A stretch of 37,043 nucleotides of DNA from the NCBI GenBank assembly GCA_937870585.1, contig CALMZE010000133.1, positions 1 to 37,043 on the forward strand, given 5' to 3'. The notes beneath the pieces were generated by a model, which saw only the letters and a program-made list of their open reading frames with translations, made no database searches and was not told where the DNA came from. The translations under genes and the position numbers were made by a program. Of this stretch, positions 31,006-37,043 are shown in pieces. Source of the stretch: an uncultured Sphingomonadales bacterium (GTDB lineage Bacteria; Pseudomonadota; Alphaproteobacteria; Sphingomonadales; Sphingomonadaceae). How positions within the stretch are numbered: position 1 is the stretch's first letter; each line of letters starts with the position of its first letter.

Positions 31006-33321
31006 TCAGAAGCGGAAGCCCGCCGTGATCGACCAGGTGCGCGGATCGCCAAAATAGACGGTCTGGATGTTGCCCACGCTGGAGAATTCCTGCCCGTCGG
31101 TCTTGTAGAGCGACTTGCCGACATTCTTCACCGCGCCGCGCAGATAATAACGCCCTTCGGCAAAATCGGCCTGCGCATAGAGATTGCCCAGCCAATAGCC
31201 ATTTTCGGTCAGCCCCGGACGGTTGTCGATCGAGAGATACTGCTTGTCGACAAAGCGGGCTTCACCACCCAGCGTCAGCGAGGCCGAACCCAGCGGGATC
31301 ACATAGTCAGACGAGAGACGCAGGCTGAGCGGCGGCGCGAAGGCGGGCTTGCAGACCACGGCAGCGCCAGTGGGGTTGCAGGAGAAGGCGGGCGCACGGC
31401 GTCCGTCGTTGAACTCCTTATATTTGGCGTCGAGATAGCCCATCGCCACGCCGAGCGTCAGCGCGGTCACCGGCTTCACAGTCGCTTCCACTTCAACGCC
31501 CTGCATCCGCAGCTTGCCCGCGTTGAGCACAGGGAAGGAACCGCCGGTGATGCCGGTGTTTCCGCCGCCCACACGCGCCTGGAAGTTGCGATAGTCCGAA
31601 TAGAAGAAGTTGGCGGCCAACCGCACGCGCCCGCCCAGGAAGTTGCCCTTGGCACCCGCTTCATAGGTCCAGACCGTTTCCGGCTTGAAGAAGGGGGTGA
31701 TCGTCGTGACGCCATTCACAACCTCTGTCACATCGCCCAGACCGTTGACGCGGCCATTAAACCCGCCCGATTTGAAGCCACGCTGCGCCGAGGCATAAAG
31801 ATGCGTGTTCGGCGTCGGCTTGAACGACAGCGTGAGCGAGGGTGTCCACGCACCGAAGGTCACATGGTCAAGCGAGTTGAACGGCGCAGGAAGGCTGTTC
31901 GGGAAGACGAAGGGTGCACCCGGCGCACCGCCGGTGAAAGCGGTCGTCGTGCGATAATATTCCTTGCGATCCTTGGTGTAACGCAGGCCACCCGTCACCG
32001 AGAAGGCGTCGGACAAATCATAGGTCAACTGGCCGAATGCGGCGTAGCTCTTCACCGTCTGATCATCATCAATGGTGCGCAGGAAAGAGAGCGGGAAACC
32101 GACATATTTCAGATAGCTGTCTGCATAGGCTTCCTGATGCGAGGCGATCTGCTCGTTCATATAATAGAGACCGAACACACCCTTCACGCGATCAGAATCA
32201 TATTTCAGCTGCAATTCTTCGCTGAACTGCTTCTGCCGCACGCCCACGAACACATCGCCCACTTCAGCAGCCGTCGCGTCGATATCGACGAAATAGTCGG
32301 GGCTGAGCTTGCGATAGGCGGTGATCGAAGTCAGCGTCAGCGCGTCATTCAATTCATAGTTGATCGTGCCCGACAGGCCCCAATGATCCAGCTTCTGGCC
32401 TTCATTGCCCTTGAAGCTCGTCGCCGCCTGATAGTTATAAGCGCCATAGGGTTCCGCCGCCGAGATGACGAACGGCGATGCCGCTGTGAACGTGGCATTA
32501 TAGTTGAAACCGACAAGTGCCGAGGTGGCATGGCCGAGCGTCAGCGCGGTGCGCTGGCGGGTATAATCGCCCGAGATGATGATTTCGAGCGCGTCGGTGG
32601 CCTGAGCCCGCAGAATGGCGCGGCCCGAGAGGGTGTCGCGGTCATTATACTTCTTGCCGGTGAGCGCGTCGGTCACGATGCCATCGCGCTTGTCCACCTG
32701 CCCGGCGAGCGACAGCGCCACGCGCCCCGCCACCAGCGGCGCGGAGATATAGCCATTGCCCACCAGCTGATCATAGCTGCCATAGGTGAAGCTGCCGCTC
32801 GCCTTCAGCTCTTCAAGGCTGGGCTTGCGACTGACGATGTTGACAGCGCCTCCAATGGTGTTCTTGCCATAGAGCGTGCCCTGCGGACCGCGCAGCACTT
32901 CAACACGCTCAACGTCATAAAGGTTCATGAGCGCGCCCTGGATGCGGCTCATATAAACGCCATCGACATAGACGCCGACCGCCGGATCGAACGTCTGAAG
33001 CGCATCAGGCTGGCCGATGCCGCGAATGAAGATGTTCGCGTTGGAGGAGGACCCACGGCCCTGCACCAGATTGAGGTTCGGCACCGCGCCCTGCACGCCG
33101 GAGAGATCCTGCGCCTGCAATTTGCCCAGTTCTTCCTGACCAAAAGCGCTGACGGCAATCGGAACATCAACCAGACGCTCTTCGCGCTTGCGGGCGATGA
33201 CGACGATTTCGCCATCATCGGCGGCTTCGTCTGCGGTCTGCGCAAAGGCCGGGACAGCCGGAAGCGCGGCACAGGCCACACTGGCAAGCAGCGCGAAACG
33301 AAGGGTGCTGGGGGATTTCAT
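31006..33321 (-). CDS. TonB-dependent outer-membrane receptor
   Basis: A 771-residue receptor. Signal peptide MKSPSTLRFALLASVACAA... with likely cleavage at PAFAQ near residue 28; then DDGEIVVIARKREE (TonB-box-like start of the plug), VPIAVSAF, IRGIG, VGVYVDGVYMSR and LRGPQGTLYGKNTIGGAVNI. The barrel ends in the C-terminal Phe of ITAGFRF. The ATG at 33321 has AGGAGA 7 bases upstream; the frame opens earlier (33510) only through the regulatory region. Its promoter carries an operator for the divergent tetR gene, suggesting substrate-induced uptake. It is unlike the receptor at 16675 beyond the shared family motifs. Confidence 0.9.
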   Translation of the reverse strand: MKSPSTLRFALLASVACAALPAVPAFAQTADEAADDGEIVVIARKREERLVDVPIAVSAFGQEELGKLQAQDLSGVQGAVPNLNLVQGRGSSSNANIFIRGIGQPDALQTFDPAVGVYVDGVYMSRIQGALMNLYDVERVEVLRGPQGTLYGKNTIGGAVNIVSRKPSLEELKASGSFTYGSYDQLVGNGYISAPLVAGRVALSLAGQVDKRDGIVTDALTGKKYNDRDTLSGRAILRAQATDALEIIISGDYTRQRTALTLGHATSALVGFNYNATFTAASPFVISAAEPYGAYNYQAATSFKGNEGQKLDHWGLSGTINYELNDALTLTSITAYRKLSPDYFVDIDATAAEVGDVFVGVRQKQFSEELQLKYDSDRVKGVFGLYYMNEQIASHQEAYADSYLKYVGFPLSFLRTIDDDQTVKSYAAFGQLTYDLSDAFSVTGGLRYTKDRKEYYRTTTAFTGGAPGAPFVFPNSLPAPFNSLDHVTFGAWTPSLTLSFKPTPNTHLYASAQRGFKSGGFNGRVNGLGDVTEVVNGVTTITPFFKPETVWTYEAGAKGNFLGGRVRLAANFFYSDYRNFQARVGGGNTGITGGSFPVLNAGKLRMQGVEVEATVKPVTALTLGVAMGYLDAKYKEFNDGRRAPAFSCNPTGAAVVCKPAFAPPLSLRLSSDYVIPLGSASLTLGGEARFVDKQYLSIDNRPGLTENGYWLGNLYAQADFAEGRYYLRGAVKNVGKSLYKTDGQEFSSVGNIQTVYFGDPRTWSITAGFRF

Positions 33322-33354
33322 GGCAAACTCTCCTGCAAACGGATTCGAACGGAC

Positions 33355-33373
33355 AGCCGGATTGCATCCGGCT
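33355..33373 (-). promoter_or_regulatory. Hairpin in the leader of the TonB receptor transcript
   Basis: AGCCGGA (33355-33361) and TCCGGCT (33367-33373) are perfect arms with a 5-base loop. They lie downstream of the receptor's -10 box (33387-33382) and 34 bases before its start codon, so the hairpin would sit at the very 5' end of the mRNA, where it could stabilise the message. Confidence 0.4.
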
Positions 33374-33381
33374 TTGCAGAC

Positions 33382-33414
33382 GCTATAGTGAAAGTTGAAC
33401 CATGTTTCAACTTT
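33382..33414. promoter_or_regulatory. TetR operator within overlapping divergent promoters
   Basis: AAAGTTGAA (33391-33399), 6 bases, TTCAACTTT (33406-33414) is a perfect 9-base-arm palindrome. On the minus strand -35 TTGAAA (33410-33405), 17 bases and -10 TATAGC (33387-33382) form the receptor promoter, so the operator covers its -35 and most of its spacer. On the plus strand TATAGT (33384-33389), with TTGCAT at 33362-33367, is a plausible tetR promoter whose transcript would begin in the operator. Confidence 0.65.
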
Positions 33415-33436
33415 GGAAATGGCGCAGGGGTGGCGA

Positions 33437-34063
33437 ATGTTGGAAGAGCGTGGCATTCCCGCCACAATGGAACCGAATGCCAAGACCCCGCGCACCGAAC
33501 GCGGTCGCAAGACGCTGCGTGCGATTCTCGATGCGGCGGCGGCTGAATTCGGGGAAAAGGGGTTTTACGAAAGTTCGATCGTAGGGATCACGACCCGCGC
33601 GGGCGTCGCACTGGGCAGCTTTTACACCTATTTCGATTCCAAGGACGCGATCTTCCGCGCGCTGGTGCGGGATATGTCCGCGCAAGTGGGCCAGCACGCG
33701 GCCGCAGCGATGCGTGACGAGGATGATGCCCTTACCCGGGAATCGCGCGCGTTTCTGGCGTTTCTGGAATTTACGCGCGGCCATAAGGAAATTTACCGCA
33801 TCATTGATGAAGCGGAATTTGCCGATCCCGAAAGCCACCGGCTGCACTATGAAAGCACCGCCACGCGCATTCTCGCACGCTTGCAGGAGGGCGCGGCCAA
33901 GGGTGAGGTGCGCGCAGACGTGAGCGAAGCCCATGCCTGGGCACTGATGGGCATGAACGTGTTTCTGGGCTTGCGCTATGGCGTCTGGTCCGATGGCGAA
34001 CCCGCCGAGCATGTGGCCGCTTTGGCGCGCGAGTTCGTGGCGAAGGGGCTTGGGGTCAGCTGA
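33437..34063 (+). CDS. TetR/AcrR-family transcriptional regulator
   Basis: A 208-residue repressor. The HTH domain spans about residues 22-70: LRAILDAAAAEFGEKGFYES, SIVGITTRAGVALGSFYTYF and DSKDAIFRALV, the canonical TetR layout. The C-terminal part (IIDEAEFADPESHRLHYES, ALMGMNVFLGLRYGVW) resembles TetR_C domains sensing acyl-CoA or hydrophobic ligands. ATG 33437 is chosen for AGGGG at 33425-33429; earlier in-frame starts (33395, 33419) would begin in or just after the operator. Divergent from the TonB receptor and probably autoregulated. Its end overlaps the convergent pentapeptide gene by 8 bases. Confidence 0.88.
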   Translation: MLEERGIPATMEPNAKTPRTERGRKTLRAILDAAAAEFGEKGFYESSIVGITTRAGVALGSFYTYFDSKDAIFRALVRDMSAQVGQHAAAAMRDEDDALTRESRAFLAFLEFTRGHKEIYRIIDEAEFADPESHRLHYESTATRILARLQEGAAKGEVRADVSEAHAWALMGMNVFLGLRYGVWSDGEPAEHVAALAREFVAKGLGVS

Positions 34064-34736
34064 CCTTCAGTCCGAGTTCCGCCAGCAATTCCCCAGCCTG
34101 CCGCGCCGAGATCAGCGCCCCTTTGAACAACGTCGCATCCATCAACCGCAGACCACCCAGATCAGCCCCGCGCAGGTCTGTACCTTCGAATCGGCTCCCA
34201 CTCAGTTGCGCATCCCGCAGGCTGCATCCCTCCAGCGTGGCCGCGCGGAAATCGCATTTGCGCAAGTCTGCCTGACCAAAATCGATCCGATCCAGCCTTT
34301 GCTTGCGAAAGGAATGGCCCTGCAGCTTGACGTTGATCATCAGCGTTTCTTCAAAGCTGACATCAAGCGCGCGAATATCGGTGAAGTCTGCGCCGGTCAG
34401 CTTGCAACCGGCAAAGCGCGCGGATGACAGGCGTGCGCGCCGGAACAGCGCATTGTTGAAATCGCAGGCATTGATCTCTGCCTCGCTCAGATCGGCATTC
34501 AGGAAGGACGCAAAGCCGCCCCGGCAGGATTGCAGGCGCGCGCCTTCCAGTTGCGCGTCAGCAAAATTGGTCTCGCGCAGGATGCAGCGTTCCAACACCC
34601 AGCCCGCCAGTGCCAGGCCAGACACGTCTGCGCCTTCCAGATCGCAATCGACCAGATGGACAGGCTGCGCAGCGGCGGCCAGTGCCTGAACGGCCCCGCG
34701 CTCCAGCGCGCGATCTTGCACAATCGTCTCAGTCAT
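34056..34736 (-). CDS. Pentapeptide-repeat protein, Qnr/MfpA-like size and layout
   Basis: A 226-residue protein built of five-residue A(D/N)LxX-type repeats (CDLEGADVSGLALAG, TNFADAQLEGARLQ, NADLSEAEI, GTDLRGADLGGLRLMDA), forming a right-handed quadrilateral beta-helix of about eight coils. The non-repeat C-terminus, LISARQAGELLAELGL, resembles the dimerisation helix of Qnr proteins (~218 residues), DNA mimics that protect DNA gyrase from quinolones and toxins. That role is inference; many chromosomal pentapeptide proteins have no known function. ATG at 34736 overlaps the end of the AraC gene by 8 bases, making it the last gene of a hisN-araC-pentapeptide operon. Confidence 0.8.
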   Translation of the reverse strand: MTETIVQDRALERGAVQALAAAAQPVHLVDCDLEGADVSGLALAGWVLERCILRETNFADAQLEGARLQSCRGGFASFLNADLSEAEINACDFNNALFRRARLSSARFAGCKLTGADFTDIRALDVSFEETLMINVKLQGHSFRKQRLDRIDFGQADLRKCDFRAATLEGCSLRDAQLSGSRFEGTDLRGADLGGLRLMDATLFKGALISARQAGELLAELGLKVS

Positions 34737-35622
34737 CTTCGTTGATCCGCCGCACCGCAAGTGTGGCAGGCCCGGACTCGCCCGCCAGAAATTTGCGGAT
34801 CGCTTCTGCCGCAACCGATAATATGGGCCGCTCCAGTTCAAAATAATGAGAGGGGGACATGCCCGTAAAATCTTTGAAATCTCGGATCATATGGCTTTGA
34901 TCCACATATTGCGTATCAATGAAATCGCGCCATTCAGCATAGGGTCGCCGTTCCATCGTGAACAGCATCCGCAGGAAGCGCTCACGCCGCAACAGCACCT
35001 TGGCCGGGAACCCATAATAGCGTAGCGCCAGACGCGCGAGCCGGGCCTGAGGCAGATCAAGCCGGTCACAGAGCTGCGCGACGCTGTCCACCTCCGGATT
35101 GTTGAGCGCCGCCATCAGCGCCATCACCTTGGGCGCACGCGGAGAAGGGGGCACCTTTCCCAGCCAGTCCGCGAACCAGCTGTCAGCGCGCGCGCACCGG
35201 TCTTCAAAACTATCGGACTCCAGCAGCAGCCCATGCAGTTCATCCGCGCGCGCGCCGATAACTGCATCAAGTCGCGCCACCTTGTTGGCATAATCCACGC
35301 CCTTGGCATCCGGCACGGCATTCCAGAAAAGCGGGAAAAGGACGATGCAAAACACCTTGCCGCCACAACCCGCAATCCAGCGCGCCTGATCAGTCAGGCC
35401 ATGGAAGAGCGCATCCCCGCCGATAGACACCATCCGGTCCGGCGTTTCCCCATGGAGCCATCGCCCGCCTAGCGGAAAGCGCATCGTCGCCCAATAAGGA
35501 AGAAGCAAATCCTTGACTGGCGCGCTATCGCCAATCGTGACTTCCCAATAGACGAACAGGCTGCCGCGCAGCGGTTCGGCAGGCCAGGCATATTGAAACG
35601 CAACGTCACTCATACGCATCAT
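34729..35622 (-). CDS. AraC-family transcriptional regulator
   Basis: A 297-residue regulator. The N-terminal ~150 residues are a beta-rich sensing domain of unassigned ligand (LLPYWATMRFPLGG, VSIGGDALFHGLTDQARW). The C-terminal two-HTH DNA-binding domain covers about 175-270: SVAQLCDRLDLPQARLARL and the conserved second motif DQSHMIRDFKDFTGMSPSHY. Start candidates are 35622, 35619 and 35613; 35622 forms an ATGA overlap with the preceding phosphatase stop and is preferred. Its target may be the adjacent pentapeptide gene. Confidence 0.85.
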   Translation of the reverse strand: MMRMSDVAFQYAWPAEPLRGSLFVYWEVTIGDSAPVKDLLLPYWATMRFPLGGRWLHGETPDRMVSIGGDALFHGLTDQARWIAGCGGKVFCIVLFPLFWNAVPDAKGVDYANKVARLDAVIGARADELHGLLLESDSFEDRCARADSWFADWLGKVPPSPRAPKVMALMAALNNPEVDSVAQLCDRLDLPQARLARLALRYYGFPAKVLLRRERFLRMLFTMERRPYAEWRDFIDTQYVDQSHMIRDFKDFTGMSPSHYFELERPILSVAAEAIRKFLAGESGPATLAVRRINEDD

Positions 35623-36401
35623 CCGTGATGACAGGCGAGACCTTCCAGAACATCGTCCAGCCGTGCCGGATCACCAAGCGCAATGACATCGCCCCGGCTT
35701 TCGGCATGGAGCGGCTCGCCTGACCAGTCGCACATCTGCCCGCCCGCGCCCTCGACGACAGGCACCAGCGCCGCCAGATCGTGCAGCTTCAAACCCGCTT
35801 CCACCACCAGATCAATATGCCCGGTGGCGAGCAGCGCATAATTATAGCAATCCCCGCCCCAGATCAGCCGACGGTGCGCGGTCTTGGCGGCAAGCGCCAT
35901 GAAATGCTCGCCTTCATGGTCGCTCAGATATTGCGGGCCTGTGGAGGCGAGAATCGCATCCTTCAGATCGGGGCAAGCGCGCGTGCGCACCGGCTTGCCG
36001 TTGAGCGTGGTGCCGCGCCCGGCCGCACCCACCCAGCGTTCATTGAGGATCGGCTGGTCGATCAGACCCAGCACCGGCCAGCCCTCTTCCATCAGCGCAA
36101 TCAGCGTGCCGAAAATGGGCCGCCCCGCGACAAAGCTCGTCGTGCCATCAATCGGATCAATCACCCATTGGCGCGACGCGCCTTCGCGGGTGGCCCCATA
36201 TTCCTCACCCAAAATCCCGTCCGCCGGGCATTCGGTTTCTAGGATGGCGCGGATCGCCGCTTCCGCCACGCGGTCTGCCAGCGTGACCGGCGTGGCGTCA
36301 CTTTTGGACTCAAGACCGAACTCGGCGCGGTAATAGGGGCGGATGGCGGCCCCGGCGGCATCGGCCAGCCGTTCGATCAGGGCGATGTCGCTGCTTTTCA
36401 T
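35619..36401 (-). CDS. hisN: Inositol-monophosphatase-family histidinol-phosphatase
   Basis: A 260-residue Mg-dependent phosphatase. Metal-binding motifs are GEEYG at 65-69 and DPIDGTTSF at 82-90, and the C-terminal motif is LKLHDLAALVPVVEGAGG. WGGDCYNYALLATGHIDLVVE is the sequence type of HisN-like histidinol-phosphatases, which remove phosphate from L-histidinol-phosphate in histidine synthesis; a general inositol-phosphate or 3'-nucleotide role cannot be excluded. First gene of a three-gene minus-strand string. Divergent from the ketoacyl synthase gene across 73 bases. Confidence 0.85.
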   Translation of the reverse strand: MKSSDIALIERLADAAGAAIRPYYRAEFGLESKSDATPVTLADRVAEAAIRAILETECPADGILGEEYGATREGASRQWVIDPIDGTTSFVAGRPIFGTLIALMEEGWPVLGLIDQPILNERWVGAAGRGTTLNGKPVRTRACPDLKDAILASTGPQYLSDHEGEHFMALAAKTAHRRLIWGGDCYNYALLATGHIDLVVEAGLKLHDLAALVPVVEGAGGQMCDWSGEPLHAESRGDVIALGDPARLDDVLEGLACHHG

Positions 36402-36474
36402 GGGGCTGCCCTAACGCACTTGGCGGCCCGGCTTCAAGCGGTTAACAGGGCCTCCGTCGCCAAGGGGAACCCGC

Positions 36475-37043
36475 ATGAGCCAATTCGCAGCCAAGCCCGT
36501 CATTTCCGCAACCGGACTGTTCACCCCGCCAGACAGCATTTCCAACGCCGAACTGGTTGAGAGCTTCAACACCTATGTCGCGCGCTTCAATGCGGAGCAG
36601 GAAGCCGCCATCGCAGCGGGTGAGGTGAAAGCGCTTGAACCCAGCTCGGTTGAATTCATCGAGAAAGCGAGCGGTATCAAGGCGCGGCATGTGCTCGCCA
36701 AAGCGAGCATTCTCGATCCCGATATCATGGAACCACGCTGGGCCGAACGCCCCAATGACGAAGTATCCGTCCTTGCCGAAATCGGCATTGCTGCCGCGCG
36801 CGACGCGCTGGCCCGTGCCGGCCGCGATGCCAAGGATGTGGATGCGGTGCTGTGCGCCTGCTCCAACCTTCAGCGCCCCTACCCCGCCATCGCCGTCGAA
36901 ATTCAGGACCGGCTTGGCATGGGCGGCTTTGGCTTTGACATGAATGTCGCCTGCTCTTCGGCGACCTTCGGCATCCAGACGGCGGCGGACATGATCCGCT
37001 CAGGCAGCGCCCGCTCGGTACTGGTGGTGAACCCGGAAATCTG
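36475..37043 (+). CDS. Beta-ketoacyl-ACP synthase III-like protein (3' end outside the window)
   Basis: The first 189 residues of a thiolase-fold condensing enzyme. It begins MSQFAAKPVISATGLFTPPD and carries the nucleophile Cys160 in NVACSSATFG, typical of KAS III/FabH, which condenses an acyl-CoA with malonyl-ACP. An N-terminal insertion around residues 30-60 (FNTYVARFNAEQEAAIAAGE) and the KASGIKARHVL segment mark a longer, non-housekeeping FabH-like subgroup; OleA-type activity is an alternative. AAGGGG lies 7 bases before the ATG. The catalytic His and Asn lie beyond the window. Confidence 0.85.
   Translation, partial: MSQFAAKPVISATGLFTPPDSISNAELVESFNTYVARFNAEQEAAIAAGEVKALEPSSVEFIEKASGIKARHVLAKASILDPDIMEPRWAERPNDEVSVLAEIGIAAARDALARAGRDAKDVDAVLCACSNLQRPYPAIAVEIQDRLGMGGFGFDMNVACSSATFGIQTAADMIRSGSARSVLVVNPEI

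Noticed and set aside
30616-33546. A 976-codon open frame on the plus strand opposite the TonB receptor, rpmI and the regulatory region
   Set aside because: It lies almost wholly antisense to a well-supported receptor gene, crosses rpmI and the promoter/operator, and its translation is rich in Arg, His and Ile without domain pattern. It is a GC-driven shadow.

Overview
The window reads as a chromosome segment of a sphingomonad-type alphaproteobacterium (Sphingomonadales). Supporting signs are two large TonB-dependent receptors of the sphingomonad catabolic type, paired acyl-CoA dehydrogenases next to TetR regulators and ecdysteroid-kinase-like phosphotransferases, a lignostilbene-type carotenoid oxygenase, the rpmI-rplT-pheS-pheT order, and moderately high GC with short intergenic spaces. 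The first ~600 bases do not fit. They encode the end of an actinobacterial-type biotin-protein ligase and the N-terminus of an actinobacterial-type adenylate cyclase, then switch in mid-frame to alphaproteobacterial sequence, so an assembly or library chimera is the likeliest explanation.

Layout. (1) 600-4335: an unknown protein, a MoeB/ThiF-type activating enzyme, a secreted alpha/beta hydrolase, then on the minus strand moaE, moaD, pgsA and a 54-residue DUF1674/SDHAF4-like gene. MoeB, MoaD and MoaE together cover sulfur transfer in molybdopterin synthesis. (2) 4191-7372: a lignostilbene-type dioxygenase gene diverging from a SnoaL-like gene and a phosphotransferase gene, with two clean palindromes between them. 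A terminator and a candidate small RNA lie downstream of the dioxygenase. (3) 7373-12228: an AT-richer regulatory region full of short palindromes, then asparagine-synthase-type amidotransferase, wecB and wecC, a compact cassette for an N-acetylmannosaminuronate sugar. (4) 12363-18876: TetR, two divergent acyl-CoA dehydrogenases, a second phosphotransferase and a TonB receptor, probably a regulated uptake and beta-oxidation module. (5) 19161-19957: DUF1330 protein and an alanine-rich helical lipoprotein. (6) 20084-26440: a four-gene NHLP-type peptide export system (HlyD-like adaptor, C39 peptidase-ABC transporter, second ABC transporter, cyclic-nucleotide-binding protein) with no precursor peptide or modification enzyme visible. 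(7) 26646-30861: rpmI-rplT-pheS-pheT on the minus strand; pheS carries an in-frame palindromic repeat adding about 35 residues. (8) 31006-34063: a TonB receptor and a divergent TetR gene sharing an operator placed between the receptor's -35 and -10 boxes. (9) 34056-36401: minus-strand operon of hisN-like phosphatase, AraC regulator and a Qnr-sized pentapeptide protein. (10) 36475-end: a ketoacyl-ACP synthase III-like gene cut by the window edge.

The most notable signals are the palindromic element inside pheS, the orphan NHLP exporter, the symmetric operators at the two receptor genes, the small-RNA candidate near 4215-4320, and the chimeric left end. No rRNA, tRNA, CRISPR array or intact insertion sequence was recognised.
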